Position numbers and translations under genes: made by a program
Notes under the pieces: model-generated
What the model saw: the letters and a program-made list of their open reading frames with translations, nothing else
Told to the model about the DNA's origin: nothing
The model's database searches: none
Assembly (NCBI RefSeq): GCF_001039355.2
Contig: NW_019775484.1
Coordinates: 275,403 to 339,402 of the forward strand
DNA from: Lingula anatina
Lineage: Eukaryota; Brachiopoda; Lingulata; Lingulida; Lingulidae
DNA length: 64,000 nucleotides
Direction of reading: 5' to 3'
Part shown: one piece after another, positions 21,016 through 32,439 of the stretch
Numbering within the stretch: the first letter of the stretch is position 1
Layout of the letters: each line of letters opens with the position of its first letter

Positions 21016-21460
21016 TGTAGTGATCCGGCATCGGTGTGTGGCTTGTCTTGGCCTCGATCCGAGTCGAGGCTGAGTGTCAGTTTGGGAGAAACTCGATAGC
21101 TGTAAGGAGTGGGTTACAGCGAGGAGCACTGAGAACAAAGGGCGACGCCATTACTGTGAAGCAAGATAGAGATAGAGGTTGGAATCCTGATTTCTAGTGG
21201 TTATCTATAGGAAAGGGATTTCGTTACTGCTAAGGTAAGCAGATTATTAGTAGAAATATCCGGAGCTAGAGTTGATTAGCGTAAGGGATTTCTATAATAT
21301 CAAACAGGCAACGTCGAGTATGTTTGAAAGCGCTTGACAGATGGTTCTGAAGCCTCGCTTGATGACCCATCTTGTTCTCATGTTCATGCAGCAAGTCATG
21401 TTTTTACTTGTTAGTCATAAATAAATATTTCAAATGTGTAACTGCGCTATTCATATTTCT
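21016..21460 (+). repeat. probable 3' LTR of the gypsy element
   Basis: Begins with TGTAGTGATCC directly after the polypurine tract. Contains AATAAA near 21419. No second LTR copy exists in the window to fix the end, so the right border is approximate. Confidence 0.5.
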
Positions 21461-21754
21461 GCACACACTTTTAGAAACATAAATTTTGGCGCATAAGTCA
21501 TTGTGATAAAAATATCCGAAAAACTATTGATTAAAATATGCAGTAAATCTGACTGTTTGTAGGATATTTATAATTCCTTAAATGTATCCGTTTTCTTTGC
21601 AGCAAATGCATTCAAACACGCAAACGCACATACACACGCAAGCAATCACAAATATACGTACGTACTTATATATATAAAAGATATAAAACAAATATATATG
21701 TATATAAAAAAGTGAATAAAAAGACAGAAAAAAATGAATAAACTGGATACATAC

Positions 21755-24700
21755 TGTATGTAGTCTCCGCTATACCCTGATGGAATAATATGCTGCCCAT
21801 ACTTATGGTGCAGTGTAGCATTCCGTAGGGCCACGTATGACAGCTGTATATTGTAGTTGGTACTGTTACAAGGCACGGTGCACCCGGAACAATGCTTCGA
21901 AAAGTCCTGGTTAATGATACCTGCAAAATACCGTATACTGTATATATTTGCATTAAGGTATCAACCCGATGTGGACTTGCGGGTAACTCTCTAGGAAAGA
22001 GAGGAAGCAAAAAAGAATACGAGAGCGGAGAAGCTGTAAAGGAGCAGTAATACACTGTAGTAACGTGTATGTGGCAGCTGATCTAGAGATAATTATTGAT
22101 ACAGAAAAGCGTAATTTTTTTGTTTCTCGGAGCGATTCTGTTATTTCAGCCATGCTACTCTGCATTATGATTTTCAAAGACAACTAATCCTAAAGACGTT
22201 GTTAGAATTCGCATGACCTCCATCTAAAATAACACCATAATATAGCTTATTCCATTTCAGGAAAACTACTCGGCCTTTACTCACATTCTTGATTACTCTA
22301 ATATAATTATTATGAAATTCCAGTGATCAATAAAACAATTCAAGTTAAATCTTTTTTATTATCATTAGGCAAACTGTTACGAAGATCGTTTCGCTATTTT
22401 TAATAAACTCACGCATTTCTTCTTGTACACATTCTTGAATTTCCCGCGGGCTGCACACAGGATAGGGACCTGAAATAACCAACAGCAATAACCATATCGA
22501 GTTGCGAACCAGATGGGACAACATGTAAATGTATAAATTTTTATGTTTAACTGGTGCTTCGAACTTTCCGTTTATTGAAATTTTATCGTTATGATGGCCG
22601 TCCAAAAAAATGATCAAAACCGTGTTTTCAAATCTTAAGTATTCACACGAAGAAGATGTACGTGTTACCGTATGAAAGAGCAAGAAGTAATGCACCTGTA
22701 ACTGGCTACGACCATTCCATGACCAAGACGACAGTCACGAACTTGTGGGAACTGGCTAAACGACATAACCAGTCTTATCTAAGCATAAACCTTAATGTTT
22801 TTTTAAAGAGCGAGTAGAGGCCTACCTGGGTATTCTAAAGGTTTACAGCCGCACTTTTCCACAGTCTTCTGAAGTTTACATTCAATGATACACCCAGAGA
22901 ACGTGTACTGGGGGTAATGGTTCAGACGCAGAGATTTGTTGCACTTCCCCCACGGCGGCTCTATATTGACGGTCTGTAAGGATTAAAATGACCATCATTT
23001 AAAAACTATTTTCCATAATTTCTCGTCAAATTCCTTAAAGTTATTTCTAAAATAGTATTTTAATAGCTGCATTCAATTCTTTGAATAATCTATACACATT
23101 AAAATGTTAAAGGTATGAAATCTTGTTTATTCATACCGTTAATTTACCACTTTTCGTATATTTTATCATTTCAAACAGGATAAAAGACAATTACAGCTAA
23201 TTGAGGCCCACGAATAATAGAAAAATACACTATGTACAAGTATGTGTAAGTAGCTAACTATTAAATCTAAATAACCATAACGCCGTGTTTGATAGAAATT
23301 ACAAGTTTTCACGCACTGCATATCATGTGCCACTGTTTTTTTACCCCCAATCTATTGACTAATACAGCTTGCAATTAAAAGCAAAAAAGATAATGTGAAT
23401 GTTGAAAGTTATGTTGTTGTCTAGCAGACAGCATCCAGGTGAAATGGGAAATTTGCTCCAGGCACAGGCACGTGATAAAGTCGTAATTACTCAAAATCTT
23501 AAAAAGATATTGTACTGAAACTTTCTGTGTTCAAAGATAACTTATTTAAGATTATTAGGGTGAATTTTCTTGTAAAGATATGAAAAAAGAAAAAGTTTTT
23601 TGCATCGTGAAATGCATTTTTTTATTTTCTTCTGTCGGTCCCAAATATATGTCCAATTTTCTAAGGTCAATAATTCTTACAATTAAAAGTATTACACTTT
23701 ACGAAAACCACCGTCATTTAGCATATAATATTAGCTTTCTAAAGATGTATGGTTTGTGTGGGGAATATTCGCTAACAAATAAGTTACAGCAAAAAAACTA
23801 AGGGAACCTCACTTTTCATAGGTACCTGTACAGATTAACTGGGCACAGGGGAGTTTTCTAGGTCAGAGCTAAGCGGGCTCTACATGTATGAGGTTAATAA
23901 TTGTCGCTAATATTAGCATTACCATTATTATAACTGTTACCATTATATTTACTCATCGCCTCCGCTCCTTTATTTGTGCTGTTTAGGCATATTATTTAAT
24001 GTTAGAATATCAATATTTTTTCATACTACAATTTTGATAAAGCATAACCTTACCTGCAATCTTTTCAACCCGGCAAAAGCGTGAAATCCTGGAGAAACCC
24101 CCAACCCTTTAGTCTCCATCAGTGGCGGCTCATACTGGGAATGGACTTGGAATACAATCCCGATTTGTTCCGTTTCGTCGGGAACATCGTCCAAATACTC
24201 GTTCTTTTTATTAAATACAAAAAAGACAAAATATAGCATTGAAAAGAAGTTATACAAACGTTACTAAAATAGCTGATATTTTAATATTTAAATATTAATA
24301 CTAATAAAAGGCAGCCATTTGCCCTTTCATTTGCGGTATTAATTTTGGAAACAAAATATTAATAAAGCGAACCAAATTTATGATATACAACTTTTAAACG
24401 CTTTAAAATCACGTTATAAGAGCATTAGAAATCTTGATGTAGATAAAGTAATGTTTAATGCTGCAATGTTCATTAGTAAAATCATATGAATCATTCATTT
24501 GTAGCACTTAAAAACATGTAAAAACATAATAATTCTTAGTTTAGAATTGTTGAATCAGAGCCGATGAATTACTACGAACGCATCTTTAAACTTCAAGCAG
24601 CGCGCATATAATACTTGGTCAAGAAACGTTCTCTATGATATGTTGTCATTTAACGAATCTGGTCGAACGTGTAAGACGCAACTAGTGCTGACTAAGTGAT

Positions 24701-25805
24701 CGATGAATAAATAGTATAAACCAAACATAGTCTCCTACCTGTTCTACATTAAGAACCAAGTGCAGGCCGTTACCAAGCCCCGGTTGGTCCTGATATCTCG
24801 ATCTTCTCGCATGGAGTTCACCGTTGAAAGTGTAACAGTTCCCATAGGAAGAGAAGACATGTTGGAAATCCTTGTCAAGGTCACACGACCTTCCCTTAAA
24901 CTCACATTTCAATACAGTTTCATTGGTCAACTGCCAGCCCTTTTCCATGCTGAAGTTCCCAAAATCGAATCCGTTTGGATACAGTTCTGATATATTCGCC
25001 CACATTCCATCCACTAAATCAGCAACAGCGTTGGAAGCAGCTGATCTAGAGGAAGCAGCATTTCCGGACTGAGCAGAGGAGCCGTAGCTGCCAGTAGAAC
25101 GGTATGACCCAGAAGCGCCCGTAGATCCGGCAGAGTCCGTGGAACCGGCGTATCCCGAAGGCCCAGGATAGCCCGAAGATCCGCTAGAGCCCAAATTGTT
25201 AGAATAGCCCGACGATCCAGTTGAGTCCGAATTGCTAGAATAGCCCAACGATCCGGTAGAGCCAGAAGGTCCTGAATAACTCGACGATCCATAATCGTAG
25301 CTGCCATAACCATAGTAATTGTTTTCATAGTTTTCGTAGTAATCTGATGACGCACTTGCCGCTTGTATGACGTAATAGTCGTTTATTGTGAGGAATTTCT
25401 TCATGTACCTTTATATTGAAATATAATTGCAAGTAAAGTCATACCATCACAAATATGGACATCTATTTGTGTTTACTGGGTCATTTTACCTAAACAATAT
25501 AAAAAAATTATTCCAAATAGAACTTTTCCATCCAGTGGTCAATTTCATCTAAAGCGAAATGACACAAAAAGACATATGGTCACATCAATTTCATGGTCCA
25601 ATTTTATTAACAAATTAAAATTGGCCATTAATGACTCTTATCACTGTTTACAAAAGGATTTAAAACCCTTTTTTAAAGAATATTTTAGTTTTGGTATCAT
25701 TTATTTTAAGTATTCGTTACTTTTAAGGGCTTTTATATTAGTTTTTAATTTATCTGTTTTAGTTTTAATATACGGTAAAGCGTTGGACCGCAGGTTAAGA
25801 AACGG

Positions 25806-25855
<50 letters not shown>

Positions 25856-26323
25856 CTCCAAAATGTGAAGTACAACCACCTGGATAAAAAAGATCCCTTA
25901 CTCAATCAACAGATGACTCATGTTTTAACATTATTTCAGTTGCCAATGACTTTTACATAATGGTAAAAATGCATGATTTGTAACTACAACATTGCATCTG
26001 CCTTAAAAAATCATAGTTAAACATATTTTGATGTAAAACTTTGTGGGGGTTCTGTATTATATGAACACAGACCTGTTAAAGTTACATATGGTAACCGCCG
26101 GGAACGCCAGCGTAGGTTCAAAGGTGATTTTGATCTCCGTGGATGTGGAGTAGTTAAAGTAGTTGATAAAGCGCAGGCTGATCATCCACGTGGCCATCCC
26201 CAATCCCGCCAAAATGAAGACTACCCAGGCGATTCTTCTAGAGATGCTCTTAGATGCCGCTGCCCTGGCAAAGCCGTGTGCAGTGGTACTGGTGGCGAAT
26301 TCCTTCTCAAGGCTTTCGTCCAT
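21755..26323 (-). CDS. DEG/ENaC-family sodium channel, 3' end missing
   Basis: Exons: 26073-26323, 24739-25408, 24054-24203, 22826-22973, 22413-22469, 21755-21920; phases agree at every joint. The first exon has the His-Gly gating motif (TTAHGFARAA), transmembrane segment 1 and FPAVTICNFN. Later exons give the Cys-rich extracellular part: FGNCYTFNG, GLGNGLHLVLNVEQ, GVSPGFHAFAG, PWGKCNKSL, CGCKPLEYP and CTVPCNSTNYN. Such channels are trimeric and amiloride-sensitive, gated by acid, peptide or force depending on subfamily. Exon 2 carries a Ser/Tyr/Gly-rich stretch of about 105 residues (protein about 103-210). The last visible exon ends in phase 2; the second membrane segment and pore are not found between it and the gypsy LTR at about 21.4 kb. 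AATAAA was not sought because the true end is absent. Confidence 0.85.
25805..25857 (+). repeat. (ATT)n microsatellite in DEG/ENaC intron 1
   Basis: About 17 uninterrupted ATT units. They give an artificial poly-Leu frame that is not a gene. Confidence 0.9.
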
Positions 26324-28159
26324 TAATATTTTCTGGAAAAGATTAAAACAGATACATATTCAGAGAATGAATAAATTATGTTGAACGGTCACGACACTCG
26401 CGCTGGCGCACGCGCACACGAGGGTACTTATTGAGAGAATGAGAAGGTTTTGACAAAGCGTCCCAATTATCCCATAAATCGTGAAACTACGATTTGCTTC
26501 ACCTATTTTGTTATTGCAGCACAGCAAAAAGGGCCTGGTTGTCTGTGTATTTATTCCAAAGTAGTTCCAAGCCTAATAACACGATGCAACGTTACATAAA
26601 TAACATCCTCCATAATCAAAGAGGAACACAGAAAACCTTTTATTTCACCTTGTATGTGACGCTAACATGGTTTTGTATTTACGGCTATCATTTGCAACAA
26701 AAATATCACGTTATTGCGTTGAAAATAAATAAGTGAACAAACAAATAAATGGAAAACGCCTGTTTAAAGCGTTATTTCCATTTAAAGACCCATTAGATGA
26801 TTGATTTTAACTCCCTCCCTGCCCATGTTCAGCATTACTGTCCCTCAGTGTTATTGGAATGTTTTATGCATTATAATATGTATGATGCTAAGTCATCTGC
26901 TCCCCCTTTCCCATATTTGCATTTGGACACTTTATCTCTCTCTCTCAAAAAAAAAAGAGGAAATTATATTGCTAACCCCCCCCCCCCCCAACACACAGAC
27001 AAACACAATGTATTTACTCACGCAATTCAAATGCATGTGTATACATCTAGATTGGAATTCTCTCAGCTATTATCTGTCACATGCAAGCCACATATCATTC
27101 AAATTATCATATCAAACTCAAAGTAATGAACTACTGGTCAGGATATTTTTCAGTCTCACTACGTTATGTTTCCTCCACATTATTATAAAGGAAGAATATT
27201 TTCTACGTGTTAATCCCTTTTTTCCAGACGACCAACTCCTATCTCATTTTGAATGAGAGTACAAGTACATCTAACTTGCATGTTTTACTTGGTCCTTCAC
27301 GTAAAAATGACTTCCATGTGTTTATGATATATATACCTAGGGATGTTTTATGACCGTGGCGATATGATGATCACTGAAGCCTGTCCATTTAGCCAAGCTT
27401 CAGTGAAGATCGAGGGCAACCTCGAGCCGCTACCCAAAAATGTCTCGCTTCACTGGACATTTCTGCGTAGCGTCTCTCGGAAAACTCGGATTTAACCTCG
27501 ATGTAGTCTAGAATTTCACGACTACATCTTGGTTAAATCAGTCGAGGTCTCTTAAATACTGAAAGCCAAAATACAGTGTGATCATGTGACCTTCTTGGCA
27601 TCAAGAGAATAGTGACGTTGCTTGCGTTATATACCTACCAGTAGAAACATTTAAAATATCTCACACTTTTTAAAAAATTAGGTTAAACTTTTCACATTTT
27701 ACAATTGTTATCTATCATTTTATTACACTAAGTCAAATCATATGGGTATGATTTGAAAACGGGAATAAGTTTACATTTAAGCCACACGTACGTGCATACA
27801 AATTATTTGTAAATCTTTAACTTTTTAACGAGGGTTGTGTTATTTACCTTTTGTTTTTAAGCTGTTCATTCTTCCTCTTTATCAGATATATCGGTAAAAA
27901 TCAAATATATTCCCCCTTTGAATTTGTAATTACATGTAGCACATGAATGCTCTGAAAACCAGCACATGTATATTCCGAAACCGCCTCGTAGTAAAAATGT
28001 CACCAAAACGTAGAATTATTACTCCTGTGGACTTGAAATAAACATCCGTTTGATTTTGACTATATTCTGTAACCGCCTCGTCGTCAGAAATAACAATAAA
28101 AAACTAGAATTATTACTCCCGTGAACTTGTAATAAACATCCGTCGGTTTTGACTGGCGG
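26324..28159. other. intergenic, no supported gene
   Basis: 5' flank of the DEG/ENaC gene and beyond. Holds a C-run near 26977 and the hairpins at 27372-27405 and 27489-27539. No domain-bearing frame. Confidence 0.45.
27489..27539. repeat. 20-base imperfect inverted repeat
   Basis: GATTTAACC-TC-GATGTAGTC faces GACTACATC-TT-GGTTAAATC around an 11-base spacer, 18 of 20 pairs. A 9-base hairpin (CACTGAAGC/GCTTCAGTG) lies at 27372-27405. It may be the core of a small fold-back element. Confidence 0.6.
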
Positions 28160-28690
28160 TGATCAGCGGTCTCCTAACAGTAACTATGTCAAAATAACAA
28201 CAGTGATACAAAGTTCTTCTGACGGTAAACTCAGAAAAATGTTTTGCCCTGCTGTGGTTAAATGTTGAAGCCAAGTTCCTAACACATGATAAATGTCATG
28301 AGACTTTCTTTTAACGAGGAAGGCGTGTCAACACCTTCTCTTCTCTGGGAGTGGTTCCTTCGGTCGGCCTTACCCAGGCAATCTTGCCCATGTGCTTGTG
28401 TGTTTATAATGGTGATAAACCCTCTGCATGGTTCTCTTGGAACAAATCAACCTTGTGGCAATTCGGTGGGTCAAAACTCCGTCCTATGTCAATTAGAAGC
28501 CGCATATTAAAATTTAACTAGTGTTGGGGTATTTCAGTGGTCCCGCTAGGTGACTCATTTTTCACTGTTCACGTCCCCAATTTATACGATGAGAGGCAAA
28601 CGGATTGTTATGTAATAGCAAAATTAAATCTAATATTATTGTAGTAATGTGAATAAAGGAGTAACACTTCTTTTGTAGGGGAGTATCTTC
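28160..28690 (+). repeat. dispersed repeat S, copy 1
   Basis: Shares ordered blocks with 57165-57740 and, in part, 61355-61620: GGCGGTGAT, CTGACGGTAA, CCAAGTTCCTAA, AACGAGGAAG-like, CAATCTTGC, GGGTCAAA, then ATATTAAAA...GG.TATTT.A.TGGT. Diverged, non-coding. Confidence 0.65.
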
Positions 28691-28763
28691 ATTTGTAGCA
28701 TCGTCGGGTAGTTGTGTAATAGCCATGTACGTCAATGCAATTTTTCACGCCGTGTTCTATGAC

Positions 28764-28973
28764 CCCATTCCCAGAGATTAGATCGATCCAACTAGATCAA
28801 CCTAACTCCCTGGGGGTTCACGCTAAGTAGCTGTCAGTAGAACGGGCACGAAAGTTAATTACCCCTTTACAGCTTGTAGTAGGCGGGACGGACATTTAAG
28901 ACGGATTATCTGACGGTAATCTAGTGAGACTCCCCACGGGGATAGATCGATCTAAAATCTATGGGAATGCGCC
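28764..28973. mobile_element. MITE with TAGATCGATC terminal repeats, copy 1
   Basis: 210 bases flanked by direct repeats CTATGAC (28757-28763 and 28974-28980). The ends are inverted: CATTCCCA...TAGATCGATC on the left and GATCGATCTA...TGGGAATG on the right. Related copies lie at 40685-40913 and 60276-60400. No coding capacity. Confidence 0.75.
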
Positions 28974-28980
28974 CTATGAC

Positions 28981-30631
28981 TTTAAATTCTAATGGATATG
29001 TACAAGAAATTCCACTAATAGTTTAAATATATCATAAAACCAATCTTGATATTATTTAAAGTCAACTTTGAAAATATAAGCCTATGTATCATATAAGTCA
29101 CAATCACGCCAACTTTAAGGGAAATAAATATGATCAAAAACCTTGATAATATTAGAAAGAAAATGGAATACTTTCCACTCCTTAACTCAAATATCTAGAT
29201 GTCCGTCTTACCAAACAAACAAACTGAATTCAGTTAAGCCCAGTTTTTAAAACTATCTAAGTGGTGCTATAGAAAAGACTGGGGTAGCTTATTACGCGCC
29301 CTCCGTCAACAGTCCCGAAAACTGAAAAATTTGCTACTTACTATATGTATTTTTTTAACTTGTCTTCACAAACAGAATACAATTGCAAGGTCATTATTAT
29401 ACTATCATCATCATCATCATTATAATGGGTTAGATTAGTGACTTTTAAAAGTGGTTAGGCAGTCTGAGAGAGAGAGAGAGAGAGAGACATGACAAACGGC
29501 AACTTCACCTCGCTCTTGTGGATAATCGGTCCGTTATAATCTTTCATCATTGGTCTGACCATGACAGTCTGTATGACGTGATTCTTCTCCATTTTAGTTA
29601 CCTTCTCTTGAAAACCTTCGGTCACTGTTTAACATGCGAACGAGACACGGTTTTTACATTAGGCAAACCGAACAAAGATCTGTCATCGAGTATACATGCA
29701 CTTCTATAAATACAATGTACATCGTTTTAACTTAGTGTCATAGAATCATCATTATTGATCCTCATACATCCTATGTACATGTAAGTCGCAAATTACTAAC
29801 TAGAACGTATCGTCGGACTGTTGATCAATGATGTTGAGCCACAATGTAATTTTCTCAAGGGGCTGTATGATTGAATAGCTATCAGCATTAAGCTTCAAAA
29901 TATCAGTTACCTTACGTGTCATTTTTAAAGTTAGGATAGCGATAAATTCAAGCGGTCACATTTCAGAAACAAAGTAGAGGACCACAAAACTTAATGATGA
30001 TTAATTAACAATCATTGATCAGCAATTATTCTTTAGTCTGAAATTATTATTTAGTTTTTGCTGTTTGTTTCTTTACTTGAAAATACGGTTATACCTTTCA
30101 AGGTTACACTTGCAGTATTATGGGAGGTGCTTTATAAAAATACACTACAAGTACAAAAAAGACAAATGATAAAGTTTCATCTTAACGATTTCGTCGAGCA
30201 CTTATTTGTAAAATAGTGGCATGTTTTTACCAGCAGAATAATTTTTTAAACATATTCATACCGTAATGGACATGTATGGTGCAACATTTCAGATGAAGGA
30301 ATTAGTAAACCTGATAACACGTTGTCCAGAGGTTTGATGACGTCAGCATGGGTGCTGCACGGAAAACAACAACAATGAATCATCCGTTCAACCTGAACGC
30401 ACTGCGTGCAAGAAAGAACTAAAATATAATTCAAAACAAGATAATTGGCCGGTTTTATATAGCCAATGGCTTGCAGTTTCACTTACGGAGGCAGAAAAAT
30501 CAATAAGTCATCTAGTCGAACTCGAGTAACTCCAAGTGAATACATGTAGACATAAAGATTGGTGCGCCCTGGGAAACCCTAGCAGCTCATACCGCACGTA
30601 CCTGTTAAAACAAAAACTTTAAGAGTTATAG

Positions 30632-30662
<31 letters not shown>

Positions 30663-32439
30663 ATGCGCCAACAACTTGGACTTTTTTGCGCTATTTTTGC
30701 AGGCTGGACAGACAAAGCCCTCGCCCCCGCCAACGTCACCAGGGACGTCACGAGTGTTTAAATGTAATCGACGAGAGTACCACTGTTCGTATATATTTCC
30801 TGAAGTAAAAAATAGGACAAAGAACTCAATAACATGTTATTTCTAAGTTAATGAACAAAGCATTTTTATTTTGTCATTGTGCTTATACATATTTCTCTGA
30901 CAATAGAATAATATAAAAACAGCTTACATGTATATATAATAGTTTTTGGACGAAACAAAAAATACCTTGATGTGGTACTATGTATGTCTCACTGACATCT
31001 AAAATGGACTGTATCGAGTATAAAACACCTCTTATATTTGTAAGCCCCACTTAAAAAAATGTAAGACTGTGGAACATTCAGAGGATCTCTTTTTTAGTTT
31101 AAATGATTCAACTAAATCTTTAAAAGCTGAACAGTCTCTTTAACTCCATATCCGTAGCTGCGGTCATACAACTAGCACATTTTGAACTCTTATTATATAC
31201 ATCCATTGTGACATCCATGTTGACTTAATATTTCAACTCTCCGGTTTGTGAGCAAGTTTGGTAACCATAAATAAAGCGTCAAACTAAAATTCTCTAATGG
31301 ACATTTACAAATGATCTATATACATAATGAAAGTAATATGTGACAGCAAACACTTGCAACAGCAGATGAAAAAAAACAAAAAACAAAATTGAAGCTAAAC
31401 TTTATTCTAGACAGCTTATTCCAACTGCTGAAAAGCTGTTTTGAAAAACATTAAGAAAGTACTTTTCTGTTTTTAAAGCAAAATTAATACCAGTTTAAAA
31501 CTCTTTTTCTTCCTTCAATAACCGTGGGTAAAGGCATTTTCTCGTCAGCTTTTAGTATGTCAGGTAATTAACTCTTCTCATTTTTTTATGGCAAATGCAA
31601 ATGGGGTACCGTGTTCCTTTAGGAATTGTAATGGTGCATTATGGGATACATGTACCTCAAAGTTCCCACAATTCCCTGGCGTCATGACATCCACCATAAC
31701 AGGCACATAGCCTTATGATAAATTACAGGTAGCTTCATAAATTATATAACATTCTGTAGTCTGTCCACTGGGTTGTGGGTGAGATAAGGAATTTTTGGCA
31801 GACGCTTGAAGTATCCTTAAAGCGGAGCTACACATGCATCTCAGCGCTGTTTACAAAGTAAATTAAATCTGAAACCACAAACATTGATTAAAAATAAATA
31901 TAAATAATAATTAACAAACCACAGGTATTATGCTAACCATTATAAATATGACTTTGGGTATTTGTTACCATGATTAAGAATAATAATGCGGTGGTCGACA
32001 CCAAGCCACGAACATTAAAAGAGTGAAAATCATCAACAAAACTGATAATACATTTTACGTTTTCTTAATTGCAGTTCTCATTAAAGCGCCGATTCCATGT
32101 AGCAGAATATCGTAATAGACGTTCATGTTGTGCTTAATGTGCTGAATCTATCTGATAATCGGAAAACGTTACAGCTAACACACTGGAAGCTGATCGTATG
32201 AAAATAAGGACCACTCCTACATGTACGTCTAAGTAAGAGCCAGGGACTTTGTTCTTATCAAAAGACTTTGAACCTGAACGGAGATATTCTAGCACAGCTA
32301 TTTTACCAGTATAAAGATAGCATTTAGTGCTGTAACCACAGTCATGTTTTTTACCTGTAGCATCACCTTGTAAGGGTTCCGATATCACGGAAAACGAAAC
32401 TGAAGGCTGTTTTAAGCTCAACGTTGCATACTATCCAAA
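28981..32439. other. intergenic, no supported gene
   Basis: AT-rich. Includes a (GA)n tract near 29468-29487 and a T-run near 30632-30659. No frame with a recognised domain or convincing exon structure. Confidence 0.45.

Larger units (their letters stand above)
13933..21460 (+). mobile_element. Ty3/gypsy LTR retrotransposon with gag, pol and PHD-finger integrase; 5' LTR missing
   Basis: In order: gag with CCHC knuckle, -1 frameshift site, protease, reverse transcriptase, RNase H, a 737-N gap, a duplicated pol piece, the integrase C-terminal part, a PHD finger, a polypurine tract (21002-21015) and a 3' LTR starting TGTAGTGATCC at 21016. The left side is cut at a single N (13932) with gag already open, so the 5' LTR, primer site and gag start are absent. 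The right LTR end is not fixed; AATAAA sits near 21419. Confidence 0.85.

Noticed and set aside
25576-25887. Frame ending in a poly-Leu run
   Set aside because: The run is an (ATT)n microsatellite in a DEG/ENaC intron.
32134-32421. 95-codon minus-strand frame just upstream of gene A
   Set aside because: No domain, no partner exon, and it overlaps the probable promoter of gene A.
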